Source: DATFKA01 sp042095835 (lineage in GTDB: Bacteria; Bacteroidota; Bacteroidia; Chitinophagales; Saprospiraceae). Taken from it: a stretch of 20,402 nucleotides of DNA. The notes beneath the pieces were generated by a model. That model saw nothing but the letters and a program-made list of their open reading frames with translations. It was not told the origin of the DNA and did not search any database. The translations under genes were made by a program, and so were the position numbers. Positions 8,302-15,479 of the stretch are shown here, piece by piece. How positions within the stretch are numbered: position 1 is the stretch's first letter; each line of letters starts with the position of its first letter. The stretch lies in the NCBI GenBank assembly GCA_042095835.1, contig JBELML010000116.1, positions 1 through 20,402 on the forward strand, written 5' to 3'.

Positions 8302-10065
8302 TTAGCTGACTGCTTGCTTTCTTTTTCGCCAGATGAAAAACAAGACAACACAAATGATTATTCCGATTAAGACAGGTAAAACTGGTTTCAGCATTGCAAC
8401 GATCGATTTTTTCCCTACTTCTTTCGCGGCGGTATATCCTTCCGGCATCTGGATTACGCCTACACTTTCTGCGTAAGTTTCGTAAGCAGACAACATTTTT
8501 TGGAAAATAGCGGGTTGTTCAGCGGCAAGGTCCTTGGTCTCACCTGGATCACTAGGCAAATGGTGTAAATGCCAGGTAAAATCTCCGTGTGGAATATTGT
8601 TTTTTACAATCTTATATCCATTTAAAAAGTAAGCCGAACTATTCCCTGATTCCAAACCAACGCCTTCATCAGTACCATAAATAGCTTGCTTAGGATTGAG
8701 TAGGTGTGGCAACATACTTTTCCCAGTAATGGGCGCGTAGCCTTCATTGGCAGAGGTGGAAAGTCCTGCTAAATCATAAATAGTAGGTGCAATATCTGTG
8801 AAGAAACAGAAGGCATCAGATCTACTATTTTGGGGTAGATTTTTCCCACTCATGATCAATGGGACGCGCAATCCGCCTTCTCCAGTATAATATTTAAAAA
8901 AAGAGAAAGGAGCAGCCATGGCATTGGCAAATTCAGGTCCATGCGCACCATAATACCCTTTGCCACCGTATTGGTCAAAATCACGATGGTAGTATCCTTG
9001 TCTAAGTGCCCATCTGAAAACGGTATTGTGGTATTCTGCGCCTTCGGGGCCATTATCGGAAGTAATGATAAAAATGGTGTTGTCCATTAATCCTGCTTCG
9101 GTCAAATAGTCGATGTAGCGGCCTATATGAAAATCCATGGCTTCTAGCATACCTGCCGTAACGGCCATATCCATCATATAAACCTCCTGCTCTTCTTTAT
9201 CGAGTTCCTCCCATTTTCTAAATTCAGGAAAAACGTCATTTAACTCGGCATCTGGAGGAATGAATCCCAATGTTTTTGCTTTTTCAAAGCGCTTAAGGCG
9301 CAATTGATCCCATCCCGCTTGGTAGGTGGATTTATAAGGTTCAACAAATTCCTTGGGCGCTTGAATGGGAACGTGTATGGCCTGAAAAGCAATGTAAGAG
9401 AAAAAAGGATGATCCTTGTTTTGTTCTGCTTGGTGGAATGAAATGGTTTTATCTATGTAAGTTTTTGAAGAATAAAAATCTTCTGGAATATCTGCCGCAG
9501 CCCCATCCGCATACCATTGAGCAGTGTTACTCATCGGTAGGTAACCCCGAGCGGTATAATTATCGGCCCCCGAAGCCCCTAAAATGAAAGAACGGTCAAA
9601 TCCTCTTTTAGTGGGTAAAGTATTTTCATCATGGCCCAAGTGCCACTTGCCCACTGCATAAGTATTGTAATCGGCTTCTTTTAAGCGTGTAGCGATGGTT
9701 TGTACTCGCTTATTTAAGACCCCGCCGTAGCCTGGCTTACTTTGGTATTCTTTCGGAAGCATTTCTGGCAAATTGGCCACCCCAGCCAAATGACTGTCCG
9801 TACCAGTCATCAACATTGCTCTGGAAGGAGCACAGGCAGGAGAAGCATGCATATTGGAAAACATCATCCCACGCTCCGCCAAGCGGTCGATATTGGGTGT
9901 ACGTGCTTCTCCTCCAAAAGCACCAAAATCCATCAAACCAGAATCATCCACTAAGAGGAGTACAACGTTGGGTCGGTGATCCGTAGAATCGACTTGTGCC
10001 TGGACATTAGCACATAAGCTTAGAGTCAAACCTAAGGTGATTAAGCAACCATTTAAAATATTCAT
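8302..10065 (-). CDS. Membrane-anchored sulfatase (arylsulfatase family)
   Basis: A 587-residue sulfatase predicted to hydrolyse sulfate esters in the periplasm. N-terminal signal peptide at about 1-24 (LITLGLTLSLCANVQAQ). Metal-binding D40-D41 lie in VVLLLVDDSG. The active-site signature C78-A-P-S-R82 has the CxPSR form, in which Cys is converted to formylglycine by a maturation enzyme. GKWHLGH at 139-145 and TSDNGPEG at about 334-341 supply further metal and sulfate ligands, and EGGLRVP occurs at about 395-401. Residues about 558-580 form a single hydrophobic helix followed by WRKRKQAVS, a stop-transfer signal: the catalytic domain should face the periplasm with a short basic tail in the cytoplasm. 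It starts 7 bp after the DJ-1 gene stop, indicating co-transcription. Substrate is not predictable; a non-sulfate activity such as phosphonate or phosphodiester hydrolysis in this superfamily cannot be excluded. Confidence 0.92.
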   Translation of the reverse strand: MNILNGCLITLGLTLSLCANVQAQVDSTDHRPNVVLLLVDDSGLMDFGAFGGEARTPNIDRLAERGMMFSNMHASPACAPSRAMLMTGTDSHLAGVANLPEMLPKEYQSKPGYGGVLNKRVQTIATRLKEADYNTYAVGKWHLGHDENTLPTKRGFDRSFILGASGADNYTARGYLPMSNTAQWYADGAAADIPEDFYSSKTYIDKTISFHQAEQNKDHPFFSYIAFQAIHVPIQAPKEFVEPYKSTYQAGWDQLRLKRFEKAKTLGFIPPDAELNDVFPEFRKWEELDKEEQEVYMMDMAVTAGMLEAMDFHIGRYIDYLTEAGLMDNTIFIITSDNGPEGAEYHNTVFRWALRQGYYHRDFDQYGGKGYYGAHGPEFANAMAAPFSFFKYYTGEGGLRVPLIMSGKNLPQNSRSDAFCFFTDIAPTIYDLAGLSTSANEGYAPITGKSMLPHLLNPKQAIYGTDEGVGLESGNSSAYFLNGYKIVKNNIPHGDFTWHLHHLPSDPGETKDLAAEQPAIFQKMLSAYETYAESVGVIQMPEGYTAAKEVGKKSIVAMLKPVLPVLIGIIICVVLFFIWRKRKQAVS

Positions 10066-10072
10066 ACTTAGA

Positions 10073-10927
10073 CTAGTTTTCGGATAAGACGGTTAAGATT
10101 AGTTGAGATGTTTCGTGGCCGGAATTTTGATTTTGTCCGGTGATAAAACGTTTTTCTTCATCCACTACGGTTTTGGTAGCGAAAAAGTCAACGTTTTTCG
10201 TGTTGGCTTGGAAATCAGCACCAGCTTTTTTTAGCTCTTCCTCTGGATGTTTTGGTGTAAATTCAATACCCAATTGATCCAACTGTTTTTGAGTAACACC
10301 AGATATGGTTCTTCCTTTTATCAAATACTCTCCGGTAGTATCTCTAGCTTCTACAAAAGCCAGGGCGCCATGACAAACACTTCCATAAAGTACATCCGAA
10401 TTATAATAAGCTTCAGAAACCATTTCTGCTAATAAGTCGGATTGGGCCATATCATAAGAAGCACCCCAACCTCCAGCAAAAAAGACCACATCGTATGCTT
10501 TGAAGTCCACGTCTTTGAGCGGAATAGAGTTTTGCACTTTGGCTTGAAAGATGTCATCCTTCAAATACCTTTTATCGGCATCTTCTTTGATGAAGTAAAG
10601 GAAAGAATTTGGGTCAATAGGTATTTCTCCTCCTTTGATGCTGGCTACATCCACTTCCATCTTGGCGTCTAAAAATTCGTAGTACGGGATGGTCATCTCC
10701 GAGCCAAATACTCCCGTTGGGGCACCCTCCGTTTCTCCAGGTTTGTTCAAGACACCGTGGCTGGTAGTGACCACCAGGGCTTTTTTACCTGCTAAATCGA
10801 ATTGTTCTCCATCATAGTCTGGATGAAATCCATATGATTTTAAAATGGAAGGTAGGACAATGGCTATTGCAAGGAGTAAGACTAAAATACCTGCTACTAT
10901 GTAAATTAAAATTTGTTTGGTTTTCAT
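10073..10927 (-). CDS. Membrane-anchored DJ-1/PfpI (Hsp31-like) family protein
   Basis: A 284-residue protein of the class-I glutamine-amidotransferase-like DJ-1/PfpI superfamily. An N-terminal transmembrane helix (about 6-29, ILIYIVAGILVLLLAIAIVL) probably anchors the domain on the periplasmic face. The domain begins at KKALVVTTSHGV (about 48-59). The candidate catalytic set is E77 in FGSEMTIPYYEFLD and nucleophile C185-H186 in LYGSVCHGALAF, the Hsp31/glyoxalase-III-like arrangement; DVVFFAGGWG at about 146-155 is the typical strand before the nucleophile elbow. Known family members act as chaperones, deglycases or glyoxalases, mostly in the cytoplasm, so the membrane anchor is the odd feature. 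The gene sits between the Spy-like gene (43 bp upstream) and the sulfatase (7 bp downstream), suggesting one transcript. Function here is inferred only. Confidence 0.87.
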   Translation of the reverse strand: MKTKQILIYIVAGILVLLLAIAIVLPSILKSYGFHPDYDGEQFDLAGKKALVVTTSHGVLNKPGETEGAPTGVFGSEMTIPYYEFLDAKMEVDVASIKGGEIPIDPNSFLYFIKEDADKRYLKDDIFQAKVQNSIPLKDVDFKAYDVVFFAGGWGASYDMAQSDLLAEMVSEAYYNSDVLYGSVCHGALAFVEARDTTGEYLIKGRTISGVTQKQLDQLGIEFTPKHPEEELKKAGADFQANTKNVDFFATKTVVDEEKRFITGQNQNSGHETSQLILTVLSEN

Positions 10928-10970
10928 CTGTTTGAAATTTAGAAGCTATTAGATGTTTATCCCTAAAAAA

Positions 10971-11351
10971 TTACCCCTGTTTGGCTTTCATTTTCTTTTG
11001 TAGCTCTTTTTGTTTTTCCAAATAGAGTTGATATTGCTCCTTAGAAAGTAATTTTTTCATTTCGGCATTTCTGTTTTTACTGATAGATTTGACCTTTTTA
11101 TACTTGGAGTATTTACTTCCTCCGCCATCTTTAAGGGCCATCATTTGGCCTGCGTATTTTTTGGTAATCGCTTCAAACTGTGGCTTTTGCACTTCCGAAA
11201 GCTTTAAAAGCTCCTGAAAAGCTTCCATATTTTCGGCCATTTCCGCTTTCTGTTCATCGGTCAGTTGAGTGGCTTTGGATTGAGCAAGGATGGAGTTCAT
11301 ACTTAGTAAGAAGAAGGCAAAGATTAAAGGCAAGACTTTTAGTACTTTCAT
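10971..11351 (-). CDS. Small Spy/CpxP-like periplasmic protein
   Basis: With the start at 11351 this is a 126-residue exported protein. An ORF reaching back to 11438 would add 29 residues before the signal peptide (VLKVLPLIFAFFLLSMNSIL, then AQ), so the inner ATG is preferred. The mature part is almost all charged alpha-helix: LTDEQKAEMAENMEAF, then LSEVQKPQFEAI, and near the end LLSKEQYQLYLEKQKELQKK. The two L(T/S)..Q-type motifs and the helical, Lys/Glu-rich composition recall Spy/CpxP periplasmic chaperones and similar small Bacteroidota proteins; this assignment is by pattern, not by a confirmed match. Family members respond to envelope stress and hold unfolded proteins or metal ions. It heads a likely Spy/DJ-1/sulfatase transcript, with a 225-bp upstream gap holding repeat-type regulatory candidates. 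Confidence 0.75.
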   Translation of the reverse strand: MKVLKVLPLIFAFFLLSMNSILAQSKATQLTDEQKAEMAENMEAFQELLKLSEVQKPQFEAITKKYAGQMMALKDGGGSKYSKYKKVKSISKNRNAEMKKLLSKEQYQLYLEKQKELQKKMKAKQG

Positions 11352-11438
11352 TGTATTTATTTTTAAGATTAAAAAATTAGTTATTTTTTTCATTACCAAA
11401 AATCGACGAATTTCAAGAAGATCATACGGCAAATTCAA

Positions 11439-11470
11439 ATGAATTGAACGAATAGGTAGATGAATTGAAC
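11439..11470. repeat. Pair of 11-bp direct repeats with 21-bp period upstream of the Spy-like gene
   Basis: ATGAATTGAAC occurs at 11439-11449 and exactly again at 11460-11470, a centre-to-centre distance of 21 bp (two helical turns). Direct repeats with this spacing are the layout of LytTR-type regulator sites. The pair lies 88-119 bp upstream of the Spy-like start codon. No LytTR regulator is in the window. Confidence 0.5.
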
Positions 11471-11506
11471 CGTAGCACTAGTGTCGATTTACCTATTGAG
11501 CTTTAG

Positions 11507-11554
11507 CAAAGTTGCTCCTGAAAGGAAAGCAGCTAAGAGAAATCATTTGTTGAT
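11507..11554 (-). promoter_or_regulatory. Weak candidate promoter with Crp-type half-site
   Basis: On the minus strand CAACTTTG (11514 to 11507) is one base from the TAnnTTTG -7 consensus and has TTA 19 bp upstream. The stretch ATCAACAAATG (11554 to 11544) equals the left 11 bases of the palindrome at 19152-19167, but its second half-site is lost. Its offset to the -7 element is 40 bp, against 38 bp at the efflux promoter. It could drive the Spy/DJ-1/sulfatase genes. Speculative. Confidence 0.3.
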
Positions 11555-11576
11555 CACAAAGTAGCGTTTGTGTAAG

Positions 11577-12308
11577 CTAATAAAATCGATACCCAAGCGA
11601 CAAGCCTATATTAAAGGACGAAATATTGGGTTGGTAATCACTGTTCACGCTGACATTGTCCGTTGTCGTCACAACATCTTTGATGGTCACAAATCCTCCA
11701 CTGAAGGTAAAGGTCGGCAAGAGCGAAAGACGTTTTCCAATATCCGTTTTGAAACCGACCCCAAACTCATATCCTAAACCTGCTCCCGCTTCGGAGCTTC
11801 TTTCAAAATTGTTGGTAATAACGGCATTGGGCGCATTGACCACTATGCCCGGATTAGTAGCAAATAAAGGGCCGATTCCCAGACGAGGGAAAAAATTAAA
11901 CTTGCGTCCAATGTCTACTTTATAAGCCAGCCCCACTAAGAAAGAATAAACCTGCCAGTCTTCCGTACTGGCGGTTAAATCAACGGAAGGATCATCAGCC
12001 CTTAGGTTTTCGACAAGCTCTTCAATTTCTGTTTCAAAAGTTTGAGCTCTAAAAATTGCCGTCAGGGTTGTCCTTTTGCTTTTCCCCAAGAAATAACCTC
12101 CATAGGCATCAAACCTCCGACCATCTTTTGCAAAGCCGGCATCGGGATTACTGATATCGGTATCCGCAAAGTCTCCAAGAGAGAAGCTGGTACCGAAGGA
12201 TAAGCCCAGATAAAATTTTGGAGGCTGCTGTTGAGCAAGAAGTGGCTGATTACTGATTAGACATAGCAAAAAAGCAATTAGAATGGGAACACATTTTGTA
12301 GGTACCAT
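11577..12308 (-). CDS. Outer-membrane beta-barrel protein
   Basis: A 243-residue protein with a signal peptide (CVPILIAFLLCLIS, then LLAQ) and alternating-polarity strands typical of an 8- to 10-stranded outer-membrane barrel: FYLGLSFGTSFSLGDF near the N-terminus, repeated G.G.(E/F)FG.GF strands, and a C-terminal NIGLSLGYRFY ending in an aromatic residue. It resembles the PorT/OmpA-like barrel families of Bacteroidota. Start choice is uncertain: ATG at 12308 puts the signal peptide at the N-terminus; ATG at 12332 adds 8 residues (MSMILFNH) encoded wholly within a 30-bp repeat found again at 19864-19893. It starts 16-40 bp after the pump stop codon and probably shares its transcript. It may assist the efflux system, but nothing in the sequence proves a functional link. 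Confidence 0.8.
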   Translation of the reverse strand: MVPTKCVPILIAFLLCLISNQPLLAQQQPPKFYLGLSFGTSFSLGDFADTDISNPDAGFAKDGRRFDAYGGYFLGKSKRTTLTAIFRAQTFETEIEELVENLRADDPSVDLTASTEDWQVYSFLVGLAYKVDIGRKFNFFPRLGIGPLFATNPGIVVNAPNAVITNNFERSSEAGAGLGYEFGVGFKTDIGKRLSLLPTFTFSGGFVTIKDVVTTTDNVSVNSDYQPNISSFNIGLSLGYRFY

Positions 12309-12337
12309 ATGATTAAATAAGATCATGCTCATTTCAT
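12308..12337. repeat. 30-bp direct repeat, copy 1
   Basis: Identical over 30 bases to 19864-19893, in the same orientation; flanking bases differ at once on both sides. It contains an inner inverted repeat, ATGAT (12309-12313), 8 bases, ATCAT (12322-12326). It spans the possible start codons of the barrel-protein gene. The two copies bracket the pump, adaptor, TolC-fusion and crp2 genes. Confidence 0.95.
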
Positions 12338-12348
12338 GTGTTTAAGAA

Positions 12349-15300
12349 TTAAATTTTTTCTGTTGGAATTTTGAATAATAGTTTATACAAAACCGGCACA
12401 AACAACAAGGTGATAACCGTAGCAAATAACAAGCCAATCATAATGGCCACCGCCATGGGTTCCCACATCAATCCGCCTCCTAAATACAAGGGAATTAAAC
12501 CCAAGACCGTCGTAAAAGTAGTGAGTAGAATGGGCCTAAACCTTTGCTGGGCTGCGCTGATGATAGACGGATAAGGAGCCTTTCCAAACTCCGTCTGTTC
12601 TATTTCAATGCGGTCTAATAAAACGATTGCATTATTGATGACTATGCCGGCCAAAGAAATTAAGCCCAGGTAGGCCATGAATCCAAAGTAAGACTGGAAA
12701 ATCAACAAACCAAGAATGACTCCAATAATGCCAAGCGGGATAGACAGCAGTACAATGATGGTCTTCTTAAAAGAATTGAATTGCAGCATTAATAGCAAGA
12801 GAATCAAAAATCCTGCAATGGGAAGTTTTGCGGCAACGGCTCCCAATGCTTCTGCACTGGCTTCACTTTCTCCTCCAAAACTGTAGGTATAACCCGCTTT
12901 CCAATCGGCTTTTGCCTCCTCCATAAAAGGCATCAACTGACTCGTTAACTCCGCAGCGGTAAAGCCTTCACTAGCATCACATTGAACCGTGATGGTACGG
13001 TTGAGATCTTTTCGAAATATTTTAGCCACTTGCCAATCAACATCAATTTCTGCAACTTGAATAAGCGGCACATTTTGGCCAGTCAATTGTGCAAAAATAT
13101 TAATGCTTTCCAAATCATAAACATCAATTTCGTCTCTTTCTAAATTGGTCATTATAATCGGGATATTCCCATCCAAATCTCGATAATCACCAATATCCAT
13201 ACCCGATAAAGCCGTCTGTAAGGAGAGCGCAATGTCTTGGTTGGTAACCCCTGCTCGACCAGCTTTATCTTGATCTATTTCAATGCGGACTTTCTTGATT
13301 TTTGGTCCCCAATCATCTTTAATATTTTTAGCTCCTTCCATGGCTGCCATCTGATTTTTGACTTGCTGAGACAACTGCAACAGCTCCTCAGCGTCTTTAC
13401 CCGTAATCCGCACGCCAACATCATATTTTGCACCTCCTGCCGAACCCAAAGGAGCAACTGAAATTTCTGCATTGGAGAAGTGGGCAAAGGCAAATTCATC
13501 AATGGCCTTAATGACTTCGGGATTGGCTTCAAAACGAGAGGTATTGATGAGTAGATGGGCATATCCAGAATTGGCTTGTCCGCGTTGGTACCCCAAATCA
13601 TAAGAACTAGGGCCTTCTGAAATGAAAGATGCCCAACTAGATACTCCGTTTTTATTTTCAGCAGCCTCCCCAGGCAACAATAAAGCCGTATCAATAAAAT
13701 TAGATAATTGATCGACAACTGCTTCCGTTTCTTCAATCTTTGACCCCAGCGGAAGATCAACATTTACAAGCACCAAATTTCGGTCACTATCAGGCATAAA
13801 AATAAAAGGTAGCTTAGGGAACAAAAGCAAAGCACCAAAGAAGGCTGCGGTGATGACTAGCATAAAAAGCCAAGGATAATTAAGCGTAGTGAGGAGTAGC
13901 TTTTTATAGCCTACATTGAGTTGATCAAAAATAGAGCGCTTTTCTTCCTGCCCTGCTTTGGGTTTTACCTTTACAAAATACACGGCCAGCATAGCTACAA
14001 TGCTCAAGGCCAATATCCAAGAGGAAAGCAAGGCAATCGTGATGACGATAAAAATGTTGCCCATCATTTCTCCCATCGTATTTTGGGCAAGGAAAAAGGC
14101 TAAAAATGCAGCCGAGGTAGTCAGTGTAGAAATCAATAACGGAATCGTCAATTCTTTGGCACTGCTAATGGCGGCTTGTTTTGCTGGGACGCCTTCCTCG
14201 ATTTTTACTAAGATAGACTCTGAAACGACAATGGCATTATCCACCAGCATGCCTAAGGCCATAATCAAGGCAGCTAGCGTTACTTGATTCAAACCAACCC
14301 CCAGCAAATTCATTATCATTAGAGACATCACCATCGCTAAAGGAATCAGGCTAGCCACTACCAAACCCGTCCTCAAGCCTAAGAAAACCAGCATAACCAA
14401 TAAAACAATGACGATAGATTGGATAACATTACCCACAAAATCATCCACTTTTTTATTCACGTAGATATCTTGAGATGCAATGCGTTTGATGCTCATCCCA
14501 AACGGGAGTATGTTGTTGTAGTGGATGATCTTTTCATCCACCATTTCTCCCAATTTCGTAAGGTTAGCACCTTCCTGTAGGGCCACTGCAATTCCTAAAC
14601 CCACCTTGCCATTGATTTTTACAATACTTTTCTTGGGATGTTTATAACTCAACCGTACGTTGGCAATGTCTCCTAATCGCACTTTCTCCCTTCCGTATAC
14701 CGAGATGAGCGTATTTTTGACATCCTCTAGTTCTTCATAATTTCCAGTGGGTTCGATAACAATCCTTTCCCTGCCTAAGCCCACTTCTCCACCTGGGAAG
14801 ACAATATTGGTATTGGAGATCGAACTTTTGATTTGATTGCTAGAAAGCCCATACTGAGCTAGCCGAGCGTTGTCGTATTCAATGAATATTTGTTCCTCTT
14901 GAGCACCACTGATTTCTACTCTTGCAGCGTCTTTCAAGCGAATGAGGTCATCTTGGATGATATCTGCCTGTTCTTTCATTTTTGCATAAGAATAGCCATC
15001 GGCTTCCAAGCCCAATTGAATGCCATACACCACGCCCAGACCATCATCTTTGATGTCAGGCCCAAAGATATTATCAGGCAATTCCGATCTGATGGCGTCT
15101 ACCTTTCTTCTGATTTTATCCCAAATGGTTTGGAGGTTTTCTTTCTCTATTTCTGGGTTTAATTCCACTTTAATAATAGAAAGGCTGGTTCTACTTTCAC
15201 TAGTCACCGTCTTGAGTTCTGGGATTTCTTGTATGACCTTCTCTATTTTGTCGGTTACTAAAGTCTCCACTCTTTCTGGAGAGGCCCCTGGAAAAGTAGT

Positions 15301-15444
15301 CACAATACTACAGACCCGAATGGTAAAAGGGGGCATCGCATCTCTAGATAATTGATTGTAGCCCGTAAGCCCCAAAATGGTGATAATCCCAATAATTAAA
15401 AAGGTAACTTGACTGTAGGAAAGGGCTATCTTAGTAATATTCAT
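12349..15444 (-). CDS. RND-family efflux permease (inner-membrane pump)
   Basis: A 1031-residue proton-driven pump of the resistance-nodulation-division superfamily, normal length for a full 12-helix transporter. TM1 lies at about 10-30, with a large periplasmic loop to about 335 containing the FPGASPERVE porter signature. TM2-TM6 span about 335-480, TM7 begins near 515, the second periplasmic loop runs to about 855, and TM8-TM12 complete the protein. The TM4 relay motif is GMLVDNAIVV, with D402 kept but the second AcrB Asp replaced by N403. The TM10 position of the AcrB Lys is Asn in GIVINNAIVLLDR (N937-N938), as in many SwrC/MdtB-like or acriflavin-resistance-type pumps. It follows the adaptor gene by 35 bp. 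Drug, bile-like compound, lipid and solvent export are all possible; a heavy-metal (CusA-like) role is less likely, since I see no clear methionine relay. Confidence 0.93.
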   Translation of the reverse strand: MNITKIALSYSQVTFLIIGIITILGLTGYNQLSRDAMPPFTIRVCSIVTTFPGASPERVETLVTDKIEKVIQEIPELKTVTSESRTSLSIIKVELNPEIEKENLQTIWDKIRRKVDAIRSELPDNIFGPDIKDDGLGVVYGIQLGLEADGYSYAKMKEQADIIQDDLIRLKDAARVEISGAQEEQIFIEYDNARLAQYGLSSNQIKSSISNTNIVFPGGEVGLGRERIVIEPTGNYEELEDVKNTLISVYGREKVRLGDIANVRLSYKHPKKSIVKINGKVGLGIAVALQEGANLTKLGEMVDEKIIHYNNILPFGMSIKRIASQDIYVNKKVDDFVGNVIQSIVIVLLVMLVFLGLRTGLVVASLIPLAMVMSLMIMNLLGVGLNQVTLAALIMALGMLVDNAIVVSESILVKIEEGVPAKQAAISSAKELTIPLLISTLTTSAAFLAFFLAQNTMGEMMGNIFIVITIALLSSWILALSIVAMLAVYFVKVKPKAGQEEKRSIFDQLNVGYKKLLLTTLNYPWLFMLVITAAFFGALLLFPKLPFIFMPDSDRNLVLVNVDLPLGSKIEETEAVVDQLSNFIDTALLLPGEAAENKNGVSSWASFISEGPSSYDLGYQRGQANSGYAHLLINTSRFEANPEVIKAIDEFAFAHFSNAEISVAPLGSAGGAKYDVGVRITGKDAEELLQLSQQVKNQMAAMEGAKNIKDDWGPKIKKVRIEIDQDKAGRAGVTNQDIALSLQTALSGMDIGDYRDLDGNIPIIMTNLERDEIDVYDLESINIFAQLTGQNVPLIQVAEIDVDWQVAKIFRKDLNRTITVQCDASEGFTAAELTSQLMPFMEEAKADWKAGYTYSFGGESEASAEALGAVAAKLPIAGFLILLLLMLQFNSFKKTIIVLLSIPLGIIGVILGLLIFQSYFGFMAYLGLISLAGIVINNAIVLLDRIEIEQTEFGKAPYPSIISAAQQRFRPILLTTFTTVLGLIPLYLGGGLMWEPMAVAIMIGLLFATVITLLFVPVLYKLLFKIPTEKI

Positions 15445-15479
15445 GATCCCAGTTGGTTTAATAGACTTGATAATTCAGT

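Noticed and set aside
11451..11497. Inverted pair AATAGGTA / TACCTATT
   Set aside because: Eight-base arms about 31 bases apart in AT-rich DNA are weak evidence; no adjoining T run or promoter makes sense of it.
13275..13763. Minus-strand 162-codon open frame inside the pump gene, and similar overlapping frames on both strands elsewhere
   Set aside because: They lie wholly inside well-supported genes, lack domain patterns and have shadow-like composition; no independent start signals.
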